A stretch of DNA of 64,000 nt from Phytopseudomonas dryadis. GTDB taxonomy: Bacteria > Pseudomonadota > Gammaproteobacteria > Pseudomonadales > Pseudomonadaceae. The stretch covers positions 1 to 64,000 of the forward strand of contig NZ_QJUM01000029.1 of the NCBI RefSeq assembly GCF_004327355.1, written 5' to 3'. The translations under genes were made by a program, and so were the position numbers. The notes under the pieces are model-generated. The model did not search any database. It was given only the letters and a program-made list of their open reading frames with translations, and was not told where the DNA came from. Numbering within the stretch: the first letter of the stretch is position 1; every line of letters begins with the position of its first letter. This document shows, piece by piece, positions 42,009-51,400 of this stretch.

Positions 42009-42053
42009 TCAGGCGCGCCAGCGCCAACGGGCCAGGGCCTTGATGACTTTCAT
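42009..42053 (-). CDS. trpL: Tryptophan leader peptide of trpE
   Basis: The 14-codon ORF MKVIKALARWRWRA ends ARWRWRA-stop exactly like the peptide before trpGDC. The flanking DNA is also recognisably homologous between the two leaders (CTCCCGTG, GAGA.CTCCC). The two Trp codons would make ribosome stalling responsive to charged tRNA-Trp. Confidence 0.82.
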   Translation of the reverse strand: MKVIKALARWRWRA

Positions 42054-42119
42054 CCAGAGTTTGCAGGTGACCACCACGGGAGCATCTCGAAGGGGGAAAA
42101 CGAGCGGCCAAGGTAGCAG

Positions 42120-42182
42120 CTGCAAGCTGCAAGCTGCAAGCTGCAAGCTGCAAGCTGCAAGCTGCAAGCTGCAAGCTGCAAG
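42120..42182. repeat. Nine-copy CTGCAAG heptamer tandem repeat upstream of trpE
   Basis: Nine perfect copies of CTGCAAG (CTTGCAG on the transcribed strand) end 66 bases before the trp leader peptide start. Perfect identity implies recent or ongoing slippage. Confidence 0.97.
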
Positions 42183-42282
42183 GCAGCGTGGCTGACGCCC
42201 ACTGTCGCGGTCAAGCTGTCGCCTTTGCGCTTTTTCAACCTGCACGGGACTCGGCAATAAGGACGCAGAATTGCTGCATTTG

Positions 42283-42375
42283 TGTAGGAGCCGCGACCCC
42301 GCGGCGAATCGTGGCCATACCGCGATTCTTGCAGCATGGCCACTACCGCATCGCGCCGGGGTCGACGCTCCTACT
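42283..42375. repeat. REPIN-type palindrome pair
   Basis: TGTAGGAGCCGCGACCCCGC at the left and its imperfect inverse GGGGTCGACGCTCCTAC at the right flank a short spacer with TGGCCA on each side. It is the same family as 11041-11175 and the array at 60878-61815. Confidence 0.8.
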
Positions 42376-42419
42376 GGTGTTGCGAACGGGCTCTTGCAGG
42401 CCAAGGATCAAGACGGGTT

Positions 42420-43100
42420 CTACAGAAGCTCGGCGAGGTTATCGACGACGAGGCTCGGTTCTTCCTCGGCCACCGGCCGACCGTGGTTGTAGCCGTAGCT
42501 CACCGCCACGCAGGGCACGCCGGCGGCGCGAGCGGCCAGCACGTCGTTGCGTGAGTCGCCGACGAACAGTGACTGCGCTGGCGTCACGCCGGCCAGGTGC
42601 ATCACCTGCAACAACGCCGCCGGATCGGGCTTCTGCTGCGGCAGGGTGTCGCCGCCGATGATCCAGCGGAAATATCCGCCCAGGCCGACCTGCTCCAGCA
42701 GCGGCGCGACGAAGCGCTCCGGTTTGTTGGTGACCACGGCCAGCTCGACGGCGGCGCTGCTCAGGGCTTCCAGCAGTTCGTGGACGCCGGGATAGAGCAC
42801 GGTCAGGTCATGACAGTCGGCGTAGATATCGAGAAAGCGCGCCAGCGCAACGTCAGCTTCTGCATCATCCACGGCGCTGTGCTCGATATCACCGGCCAAG
42901 GCGCGGCGCACCAACACGCGCGCGCCGTTACCAACCCATTCACGAACCTGCTCGACGCCGGCCGGCTCACGCCCCAGCTCGATCAGCATGCGGTCGACGG
43001 CGGTAGCCAGATCCGGCACCGAATCGACCAGCGTCCCGTCCAGGTCGAACATCACCAGGCGCGGCAGCTCACCGGCGCACAACTCGCGCAGCGCTTTCAT
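42420..43100 (-). CDS. gph: Phosphoglycolate phosphatase
   Basis: HAD-superfamily phosphatase of 226 residues that removes 2-phosphoglycolate formed in DNA repair. It has motif I FDLDGTLVDS (D19, D21), motif II VVTNKP, motif III QQKPDPAALL and motif IV FVGDSRNDVLAA. Its start overlaps the rpe stop by four bases, and it is followed by trpE on the same strand, giving the PAO1 order rpe-gph-trpE. Confidence 0.95.
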   Translation of the reverse strand: MKALRELCAGELPRLVMFDLDGTLVDSVPDLATAVDRMLIELGREPAGVEQVREWVGNGARVLVRRALAGDIEHSAVDDAEADVALARFLDIYADCHDLTVLYPGVHELLEALSSAAVELAVVTNKPERFVAPLLEQVGLGGYFRWIIGGDTLPQQKPDPAALLQVMHLAGVTPAQSLFVGDSRNDVLAARAAGVPCVAVSYGYNHGRPVAEEEPSLVVDNLAELL

Positions 43101-43771
43101 CCACGCACCTGGGCCAGTTCGACACGCATGGCGTCGATCACCGCCTTGTAGTCCGGCTGGTTGAAGATCGCCGAGCCGGCGACGAAGGTATCGGCACCCG
43201 CTTCGGCGATCTCGCGGATATTCTTGGCGCTGACGCCACCATCGATTTCCAGGCGGATATCGCGGCCGCTGGCGTCGATCAGGGCGCGGGCTTCACGCAG
43301 CTTGTCGAGGGTGCCGGGGATGAATTTCTGGCCACCGAAACCGGGGTTGACGCTCATCAGCAGAACCATGTCGACCTTGTCCATCACGTACTTCAGTACA
43401 TCCAGCGAGGTCGCCGGGTTGAACACCAGGCCGCACTTGGCGCCGCCATCCTTGATCAACTGCAGGGAGCGGTCGATGTGCTGACTGGCTTCCGGATGGA
43501 AGGTGATATAGCTGGCACCGGCTTCGAGGAAGTCGCCGATGATGCGATCCACCGGGCTGACCATCAGGTGCACGTCGATGGGCGCGGTGACGCCGTACTT
43601 GCGCAGCGCCGCGCAGACCATCGGGCCGATGGTCAGGTTGGGCACGTAGTGGTTGTCCATCACGTCGAAGTGAACGATATCGGCGCCGGCGGCGAGCACG
43701 TCATCCACTTCCTGGCCCAGGCGGGCGAAGTCGGCGGAGAGGATCGACGGGGCGATGGCGAAGGGTTGCAT
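43097..43771 (-). CDS. rpe: Ribulose-phosphate 3-epimerase
   Basis: TIM-barrel epimerase of 224 residues in the pentose phosphate pathway, interconverting ribulose-5-P and xylulose-5-P. Metal and catalytic residues are present: H34 and D36 (VHFDVMD), H68 (DVHLMV) and the LEIDGGV aspartate. It is coupled to gph by an ATGA overlap. A palindromic element ends 13 bases upstream of its start codon. Confidence 0.96.
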   Translation of the reverse strand: MQPFAIAPSILSADFARLGQEVDDVLAAGADIVHFDVMDNHYVPNLTIGPMVCAALRKYGVTAPIDVHLMVSPVDRIIGDFLEAGASYITFHPEASQHIDRSLQLIKDGGAKCGLVFNPATSLDVLKYVMDKVDMVLLMSVNPGFGGQKFIPGTLDKLREARALIDASGRDIRLEIDGGVSAKNIREIAEAGADTFVAGSAIFNQPDYKAVIDAMRVELAQVRG

Positions 43772-43784
43772 GGCGCACCTCTGA

Positions 43785-43923
43785 GAACCTGTTTACGATC
43801 TCGCGAGCTAGAGCCAGGCTAGGCAAAAACAGGCGAGGAAGCGGAGTTTACTGAAGTAAATGAGCATTTCGAGCCTGTTTTTAACGACGCCTGGCCGACG
43901 CGCAGCAGATCGTAAGCAGGTTC
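43785..43923. repeat. Palindromic MITE-like element immediately upstream of rpe
   Basis: The terminal arms GAACCTGTTTACGATCT (43785-43801) and AGATCGTAAGCAGGTTC (43907-43923) pair with one mismatch. The central core (about 43821-43887, AGGCAAAAACAGGCGAGGAAGCGGAG to GAGCCTGTTTTTAACGA) matches the core at 23401-23470, but the arms differ entirely. Its position means the rpe-gph promoter lies in or beyond it. Confidence 0.82.
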
Positions 43924-44028
43924 GGAGTGCTGGATCACGGTGGCGCGCATTGTAACGGCTCGAACGCCATCTCGCAGCGCCGAGAACAATGATGCCGCCG
44001 GCGATCCGCCCGACCAGGCGCACTGCCT

Positions 44029-45852
44029 TCAGTGTGCGTCGAGCAGTTCCAGCAGCGCCTGGCGCAGTTGCTCCGCGGCCAGCGGCTTGTGCAGCAGCGG
44101 GATACCGCTGGCTTCGGCCTCGCGCAAGCGTTCGGGCGCGGTGTCGCCCGTGACCAGCAGCGCGGGGATATCGCTGCCGTAATGCGCCCTCAGCATACCG
44201 ATGACCTCGGCACCGGTCTGCCGCTCGCGCAAGCGGTAATCGCAGATGACGGCCTGCGGCGCCAGCGTCCAGTCGAGCGAGAAGACCTCGTCGAGGGACT
44301 CCACCGTGCGGCAGTCGCAGCCCCAGTTGCTCAGCAAGTGACGCATGGCCAGGCGCACGGACTCGTCATCGTCGACGACCAGCACCCGCTTGCCCCCCAG
44401 GCTGGCATTACGCTGGGCCTGGATCGACGGGTTTTCCAGGGTGCCGGCCGGCAGCGCATCCTGCGCCAGCGGCACTTCGACACGGAATACGCTGCCGCGC
44501 CCCAGGCGCGAGACGAGGGACAGACGGTGGCCCATGGAGCGCGCCAGGCCTTCGGCGATCGCCAGCCCCAGGCCCAGTCCCTTGCGCCGATCCCGCTCCG
44601 GATTGCCCAACTGATGGAATTCGCGGAACACTTCACGCTGCTGCTCCGGCGCGATACCGATCCCCGTATCGAAGATTTCTATGACGGCCTGCCGGCCACG
44701 GCGGCGACACGCCACCAGCAGGCCGCCCTGCTCGGTATAGCGAATGGCGTTGGAAATCAGGTTGCGCAGCACCATCTCCAACAGAGTCGGATCGGCAACC
44801 ACAACGTGCCGGGTTTCCCGGGAGCGATAGATCAGCGCCTTGGCATCCGCCTGTGGCGCCAGTTCCTGCTCCAGTTTGTAAAACAGCGACTGCAGCGCGA
44901 ACGGCATGGGTTTGGGGCGCACGACCCCGGCCTCGATACGGGAAAAATCCAGCAGCGTGTTCAACATGTCCGCCGAAGCGATGCCGGCCGCTCTGGCATT
45001 CTCGAGGCCCTGACGCTGAACATCGTCCAAGCGGCTGTAGGAGAGCGCCTCGAGGAACAGGCCCAGGGCATGGATCGGCTGGCGCAGGTCGTGGCTGGCC
45101 GCCGCGAGGAAGCGCGACTTGGCCTGGTTGGCCCGCTCGGCTTCTTCGCGGGCGGCGCTGGCCAAGGCCTTCTCGGTCTCCAGCCGCGCGACCAGGTCGA
45201 GGTTCTCGAAACCCAGCTTGATCGAATTGTTCAGACCACGACCGATGATCCGCGCCTGGCCGTACTGACCGGCCACGTACAGCAGGCAACAGACCCCAAT
45301 CGCCTGATAGAGCAGCCCGTCCATGGTCAGGAAGCGGATTGCGGCCAGCAACATGAGCGGCAGCATCAAGCCCAGGTAGAGCCGGATGATCGGCGACAAC
45401 AGCGACACGGCATTGCTGCTGATGGACGCCATCAATGCGAGTAGCAGGGCGGTAGCGGCGGCGGGCGAGTTTTCCTGTACCACCAACCAGCAGAACACGC
45501 CCCATACCGCGCCTTCGTAGAGCTTGCCGAACAGCAACAATCGCACGATGCGAGGCATATCGGCGTGCTGGAAACCAAGCCGGAGCGTACGCCGGGCGTA
45601 CCAGACCTGTAGCCCACGCGCGAACATGATCGCCAGGTACCAGATACCCAGGCCCAAGGGATCGATGATGGCGCCCCGCACATCCACCTGACGACTCGAC
45701 TCGGCGGAAATGGCGACCTGCACCTCGCCGCTGGAGAAATAGAACACCACCACCAGCAGGGTGGCCAGCACCGCCCCCACCAGCAGCGAGTCCGCGATAC
45801 CACCGAGCACCAGCCGCAGCCGCTCGGCGTAGACCCGCGGGTCGTCGGTCAA
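44029..45852 (-). CDS. Hybrid sensor histidine kinase with membrane sensor and receiver domain
   Basis: The 607-residue protein probably starts at a TTG (45852) overlapping the response-regulator stop; the frame upstream is an antisense artefact of that gene. It has about six membrane helices (1-205), a coiled segment, HisKA with H254 (FLAAASHDLRQP), HATPase_c (NAIRYTEQGG, DTGIGI, GLGLGLAIAEG) and a C-terminal receiver with D538 (VICDYRL). It forms a two-component pair with the adjacent NarL-type regulator. In PAO1 the AgtS/AgtR pair sits near rpe, so this may be its counterpart. Confidence 0.88.
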   Translation of the reverse strand: MTDDPRVYAERLRLVLGGIADSLLVGAVLATLLVVVFYFSSGEVQVAISAESSRQVDVRGAIIDPLGLGIWYLAIMFARGLQVWYARRTLRLGFQHADMPRIVRLLLFGKLYEGAVWGVFCWLVVQENSPAAATALLLALMASISSNAVSLLSPIIRLYLGLMLPLMLLAAIRFLTMDGLLYQAIGVCCLLYVAGQYGQARIIGRGLNNSIKLGFENLDLVARLETEKALASAAREEAERANQAKSRFLAAASHDLRQPIHALGLFLEALSYSRLDDVQRQGLENARAAGIASADMLNTLLDFSRIEAGVVRPKPMPFALQSLFYKLEQELAPQADAKALIYRSRETRHVVVADPTLLEMVLRNLISNAIRYTEQGGLLVACRRRGRQAVIEIFDTGIGIAPEQQREVFREFHQLGNPERDRRKGLGLGLAIAEGLARSMGHRLSLVSRLGRGSVFRVEVPLAQDALPAGTLENPSIQAQRNASLGGKRVLVVDDDESVRLAMRHLLSNWGCDCRTVESLDEVFSLDWTLAPQAVICDYRLRERQTGAEVIGMLRAHYGSDIPALLVTGDTAPERLREAEASGIPLLHKPLAAEQLRQALLELLDAH

Positions 45853-46454
45853 CGAATCAGCCCCAGCCGGCGTGCGGCGAACGCCGCTTCCGAGCGGCTG
45901 GAAACCTGCAGCGCCGCCAGCATGGCCTGTACGTGCCCGCGTACCGTGTGTTCCGACAGGTTCAGGCGCCTGCCGATCATCTTGTTCGACAAGCCCTGGC
46001 ACAGCAGATCCAGCACTTCGCACTGGCGCGGCGTAAGCCTGGGGCGGCTCGGAATGGCAATACCGCGGGCCGCCGCCAGGGCACCGTCGTCGGCCAGCAG
46101 CTGGCGAATCTGCTGCAGCATGCGCTCGGGTCGCTCGGTCTTGGAAATGAATGCCAGAGCACCGCGCTCGACGGCTTCGCTGACCACCTCGGACAGGTCG
46201 AATGCCGAAACCATGACGACCTTGGCGGCCGGCCATTTGCGCCGCAACGACTCGATCCCCTCCAGACCGCTGACGCCCTGCAGTTGCACATCCAGCAGCA
46301 CCAGGAGCGGTTCGACGCCGGCAAGGCGCAACGCCTGTTCCAGCGAACAGGCCTCGTGAATCTCCACGCCCTCCAGCCCGGCCTGCAGCACCATGGCGAT
46401 TCCGGAACGAAACAGGGCGTGGTCGTCGATAAGCAGTATGGGCGTGGTTTTCAT
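45849..46454 (-). CDS. LuxR/NarL-family response regulator
   Basis: The 201-residue regulator has a receiver domain (D10/D11, phospho-acceptor D55 in LLLDVQLQG, K105) and a C-terminal LuxR HTH (LTPRQCEVLDLLCQGLSNKMIGRRLNLSEHTVRGHVQAML). Its stop overlaps the TTG start of the hybrid kinase. It diverges from the two-partner secretion genes across 208 bases. It could regulate that locus, or the ABC transporter genes at the right end if it is AgtR-like. Confidence 0.9.
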   Translation of the reverse strand: MKTTPILLIDDHALFRSGIAMVLQAGLEGVEIHEACSLEQALRLAGVEPLLVLLDVQLQGVSGLEGIESLRRKWPAAKVVMVSAFDLSEVVSEAVERGALAFISKTERPERMLQQIRQLLADDGALAAARGIAIPSRPRLTPRQCEVLDLLCQGLSNKMIGRRLNLSEHTVRGHVQAMLAALQVSSRSEAAFAARRLGLIR

Positions 46455-46662
46455 CGGCCTATGAAAGCGCTTCCTCTATCGCCGCACAAGCCCCGCCAGC
46501 CAGTCCATATGGACTATGGGAAAACCACGCGCGCCGACTTATGGTTCGCCTCACTCGCCCATGCGCCGCGAACAGCAATGCCTCCGCATGCCAGCGAAAG
46601 CCTCTTATCCCACAACGCCCCTGCACGGCCGCCAGTGCCGCGTATGGCAACCTGGAACGGCC
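46455..46662. promoter_or_regulatory. Divergent promoter region of response regulator and TpsB
   Basis: This 208-base gap is shared by a two-component operon and the two-partner secretion operon. I see no strong operator palindrome or sigma-54 site. The TpsB frame is open through much of it, but those codons precede the signal peptide and are not taken as coding. Confidence 0.4.
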
Positions 46663-48384
46663 ATGCCCAACAATCGCCACCCTGGCGGCGCCAGCAGCCG
46701 CTGGATCTCCGCGTTCGCCTCCGCCGTGCTCTGCTCCACGGCCTACGCCCAGGTCGCCCCGGACGCCGGGCAGATCCAGCGCCAGATCGAGCAGGAGCTG
46801 CGCACGCCCGATATCCAGCAGCCACCAAAGGCGGTGACGCCCGAGACGGTGGTGGATACCTCCGGGCCCCAGGTCGTCATCCGGCGGATCGAGCTGGAAG
46901 GCGCCAGCCTGATTCCCCACGACCAACTGATCCGCCAGTTCGAGCCCTACCTGAACCGCCCCATCAGCCTGGGCGAACTGCAAGCCGCCGCCCAGACCCT
47001 GGTCGGCGTGTACCGCGAGCGCGGCTGGTTCGTCCGCGTCCAGTTGCCCGAACAGGATGTCAGCGACGGCACCCTGCGGGTTCGCGTGATCGAGGGGCGC
47101 TTCGGCCGCATCGACCTGCAACCGGGCGACAGCCGCGCCAATGCCGAGTTCGTCGCCAACACCGTCGGCCGCCATCTCGAGGCCGGCCAGCCCTATTCCC
47201 TCGCGGCTCTCGAACGCGGCCTGCTGCTGGCCAACGACCTGCCCGGCGTGCGCGCCGACGGCACCCTGCGCGCCGGCCAGGCACAAGGCACCAGCGACCT
47301 GGCCCTGCGCGTGAGCGACACACCGCTGCTCAGCGGCGCGCTCGGCGCCAGCAACTACGGCAACCGCTTCACCGGGCGCGGCCAGGGCTTCGCCAGCCTG
47401 GCGCTGAACGGCCCCAGCGGCTACGGCGATCGCCTGCAATTGAGCGGCCTGCTCGCCGAGCACCTCGACTACCTCGGCGCCGACTACAGCCTGCCGCTGG
47501 GCCATGACGGCCTGCGCGCCAGGCTCGGCTACAGCCAGGTGCACTATCGCCTCGGCAAGGACTTCGCCATTCTCGACAGCCAGGGCGAGACCCGCACTGT
47601 CCGCGCCGGCCTGGACTATCCCCTGCTGCGCAGCAGCCAGCACAACCTGTGGCTCAGCCTGGAACAGGCCCAGGCCCGCCAGGAGGACGAAACCCTGGGC
47701 ATCACCCTGCGTGAACGCCGCCTGGACACCACCACCCTGGAACTGCGTGGCGATGCCCGCGACGCCTGGGGTGGCGGTGGCCTGAACAGCGGCCGCCTGG
47801 CCCTCAGCGGTGGCCGCGCCGACCTGCGCCTGGCCGCCGACCGCGCGCAGGACGCTGGCGGCGCCGGCATCGACGGTGGCTTCGCCCACCTGCGCCTCGA
47901 CCTGCGCCGCGACCAGCTGCTCGCCCCGTCGCTGTACCTGCGCGGTCGGTTCAGCAGCCAGTTGGCCTTCGACAACCTCGACTCCTCCCAGCAGTTCAGC
48001 CTCGGCGGCCCCTACGGCGTACGCGGCTACCCGGTCAACGAGGCCAGCGGCGACAGCGGCGCCCTGCTGCAACTGGAACTGCACAGCCTGCTGCCCTGGG
48101 CCGGCATCCCCGGCCTGGACGGCTACGCCTTCCTCGATGGCGGCGTGATCCGCCAGCGCCACACCACCTGGCAGGGCTGGGATACCGCCGACAGCGGTCG
48201 CAACAGCTACGCGCTCTACGCCGCAGGCCTGGGCCTGTCCTGGAGCCACCCCAGGGGTTTCGCCATCAACGGCGTGCTGGCGACCCCCCTGGGCAACAAC
48301 CCCGGCAGCGGCGAAAGCGACCACGACCAGGACGGCACCCGCAGCGGCCCACGCGCCTGGCTGAGCCTCAGCCAGGCGTTCTAG
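46663..48384 (+). CDS. Two-partner secretion outer-membrane transporter (TpsB, ShlB/FhaC family)
   Basis: The 573-residue Omp85-superfamily exporter starts at 46663, so that a signal peptide ends near AYA-QVAP (about residue 29). Next come a periplasmic POTRA_2 region (VVIRRIELEGASLIPHDQLIRQF), a second POTRA with the LPEQDVSDGTLRVRVIEGRFG segment, and a 16-strand barrel with the conserved motif VRGY (GPYGVRGYPVNE). It ends in phenylalanine as barrel proteins do. It translocates the adhesin encoded 81 bases downstream. Confidence 0.92.
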   Translation: MPNNRHPGGASSRWISAFASAVLCSTAYAQVAPDAGQIQRQIEQELRTPDIQQPPKAVTPETVVDTSGPQVVIRRIELEGASLIPHDQLIRQFEPYLNRPISLGELQAAAQTLVGVYRERGWFVRVQLPEQDVSDGTLRVRVIEGRFGRIDLQPGDSRANAEFVANTVGRHLEAGQPYSLAALERGLLLANDLPGVRADGTLRAGQAQGTSDLALRVSDTPLLSGALGASNYGNRFTGRGQGFASLALNGPSGYGDRLQLSGLLAEHLDYLGADYSLPLGHDGLRARLGYSQVHYRLGKDFAILDSQGETRTVRAGLDYPLLRSSQHNLWLSLEQAQARQEDETLGITLRERRLDTTTLELRGDARDAWGGGGLNSGRLALSGGRADLRLAADRAQDAGGAGIDGGFAHLRLDLRRDQLLAPSLYLRGRFSSQLAFDNLDSSQQFSLGGPYGVRGYPVNEASGDSGALLQLELHSLLPWAGIPGLDGYAFLDGGVIRQRHTTWQGWDTADSGRNSYALYAAGLGLSWSHPRGFAINGVLATPLGNNPGSGESDHDQDGTRSGPRAWLSLSQAF

Positions 48385-48465
48385 ACCAACGACCGGCGGC
48401 CTGACTCGCCCTTGATCCCATGCCGGTTCACCGGCACCGAATCCCTCGCAGGGAGGTACACCGAC

Positions 48466-51400
48466 ATGTGGCACCACGGCAGCATCAACCGCGCTTATCG
48501 ACTGGTCTTCAACCGCGCCCGGGGCACCTGGGCCGTGGCCCCGGAAACCGCCCGGGGCCAGGGCAAGGCTGCGGCGGCCGTGGGCGGCGCTACCGTCACG
48601 GGGCAGTTCGCCTTCTCTGCGCGCCGGCTGCGCCTGGCGATACTCGCCGGCCTCGGCCTGCTCGCCCTGCCCTCGTCGGGCTTCGCCCTCGACGCCGGCG
48701 CCCTGCCCAGCGGTGGCCAGGTCATTGCCGGCCAGGCCGATATCGGCCAGAGCGGCACCAGCCTCACGGTGAACCAGGGTTCCGACCGCGCCATTATCGA
48801 CTGGCAGTCCTTCGATATCGGTAAAGACGCCAGCGTGCGCTTCAACCAGCCCGGCGCCCATGCGGCAGCGCTGAACCGGGTCACCGGCGGCAGCCGTTCG
48901 CAGATCCTGGGCAACCTCTCGGCCAATGGCCAGGTGTACCTGGTCAATGGCGCCGGCGTGCTGTTCGGCCAGAGCGCACAGGTCGACGTCGGCGGGATCG
49001 TCGCCTCGACCCTGGCCATCAGCAACGAGGATTTTCTCGCCGGCAAGGATCGCTTCACCCTGACCGAGAACAGCACCGGCGAGGTGATCAACCAGGGCAG
49101 CATCACCGCCACCAACGGCACCGTGGCCCTGCTCGGCACCTCCGTGAGCAACACCGGCAACATCCAGGCCGATGGCGGCAATGCCATTCTCGCCGCCGGC
49201 CGGGAAATCACCTTCGCCGCCGGCGCCGACGGCCACCTGCAGATCGCCGTGGACGCCTCCGAGCTGCAACTGGCGGTGCACAACGGCGGCGCCATCGTCG
49301 CCGACGGCGGGCAGATCGTGCTCAACGCCCAGGGCGCCAATGCCCTGGCCTCGGCGGTGGTCAGCAACAGCGGCACCTTGCAGGCGCGTACCCTGGCCGA
49401 GCGCGAGGGCAGGATCCTGCTGCTGGCCGATCTCGACAGCGGCGGCCGCGCCGAAGTGGCCGGCACCCTGGATGCCAGCGCGCCCGCCGCTTCCAACCCC
49501 AAGGGCGGCAACGGCGGCTTCGTCGAGACCAGTGCGGCCAAGGTCAGCATTGCCGCAGGCACCCGCGTCAGCACCAAGGCCGAGCAGGGCCAGACCGGCA
49601 CCTGGCTGATCGACCCCACCGACTTCACCGTGGCCGCCGGCAGCGCGACGAAGACCGACAGCGGCATCGGCGCCGAGACCCTCAACGCCAACCTGGCCAA
49701 CACCAGTGTCACCCTGCAGACGGTGGCGACCGGCAGCGAAGCGGGCGACATCAATGTGGATGCCGCCGTGGCCTGGAACTCAGACACCACGCTCACCCTC
49801 AATGCCCACGGCGATATCAATATCAATGCCGCCATCACCGCCACCGGCGAGAGCGCCGGGCTGGTGCTCAACCATGGCGGCTACGCCCAGAACGGCACGG
49901 TCGCCAGCGGCAGCGACTACAACATCAGCGCGCCGGTCACGCTCTCGGGCAGCAATGCGAGCCTGAGCATCAACGGCGAGGCCTACACGCTGATCCACAG
50001 CATGACGCAGTTGGACGCCATCGACAGCACCGGCCTGGGCGGGCGCTATGCCCTGGCGCAGGATCTGGATGCCAGCGGCACCACTTACGGCCAGGCAGTG
50101 GTGGGCAGCACCTTCACCGGCATTTTCGCCGGGCTGGGGCACAGCATCAGCGACCTGACCATCGAATCGGCCCATGGCTATCTCGGCCTGTTCGGGAGTA
50201 CCGGCACCGACGCGCTGATCCGCGACATCGGCCTGCTGGGTGGCAGCGTGACGGGCACGGGTACCGGCTACAACCACCTCGGCGGGCTCGTCGGCTACAA
50301 CTACGGCGGCACCATCAGCAACGCCTATGCCACCGGCAGCGTGACCGGCACCGGCACGTACAACTACCTCGGCGGGCTCGTCGGCCTCAACTACTACAAC
50401 GGCACCATCACCAACGCCTATGCCACCGGCAGCGTGACCGGCACCGGCACGTACAACCGCCTCGGCGGGCTCGTCGGCTACAACAACAACGGCACCATCA
50501 GCAACGCCTACGCAACCGGCAGCGTCAATAGCACCGGCACGTACAACCACCTCGGCGGGCTCGTCGGCCTCAACTACTACAACGGCACCATCACCAACGC
50601 CTACGCCACCGGCAGCGTCAACGGCACCGGCACGTACAACCGCCTCGGCGGGCTCGTCGGCTACAACGACGACGGCACGATCAGCTATGCCCACTGGGAC
50701 AGCGGCTCCACCGGCCAGTCCCAGGCCGTAGGCACCGGGACAAGCGCCACCAACACCACCGATATCGCCGCCAACCGCTACGCCCATACCGCCTACGCCA
50801 GCTTCGGCACCTGGAGCGAAGACGCCCCCGGCGTCTGGGTCGCCCGCGATGCCGATGGCGCGCCGCAGTGGGTGATGCTCGAAGGTTCGACCCGGCCCTT
50901 TCTCTACAGCGAATACAGCACCAGCATCGGCAATGCCCACCAGTTGCAACTGATGGCCCTGGATCTGACGGCGACCTACACCCTGGCCGCCGACATCGAC
51001 GCCAGCGCGACCGATGGCAGCAACGCCAGCGGCATGTGGAGCACGGCCGGCTTCGATCCCATCGGCGACGCCAGCAATGCCTTCACCGGCAGCCTGGACG
51101 GCCAGGGCCACGTGGTCTTCGAGCTGAGCATCAACCGCGCAAGCGAAAGCTACGTCGGGCTGATCGGCCATGCCGGCAGCGGCAGCAGCATCCGCGATAT
51201 CGGGCTGACGGATGCCGAGGTGAACGGGGGCGACTACGTCGGCGTGCTGGTGGGCTCCAACAGCGGCAGCATCGGCAACGCCTGGAGCAGCGGCAGCGTG
51301 TCGTCCGGCGGCAGCAACATCGGCGGCCTGGCGGGCTCCAACCAGGCCAGCGGCAGCATCGACGAGGCCTCTTCCGCAGCCGAGGTATCGGGCGCCAACG

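Larger units (their letters stand above)
42054..42419. promoter_or_regulatory. trpE upstream region
   Basis: This 366-base gap contains, from left to right, the leader 5' untranslated region, a nine-copy heptamer repeat and a REPIN. A possible trpE -10 is TACCTT on the minus strand at 42112-42117. TTGCAG from the third heptamer copy is 18 bases upstream of it and would serve as the -35. No protein-coding ORF is supported. Confidence 0.4.

Noticed and set aside
46459..49281. 940-residue open frame antisense to tpsB/tpsA
   Set aside because: It has Gln/Ala/Gly-rich composition, overlaps three genuine genes and has no family match.
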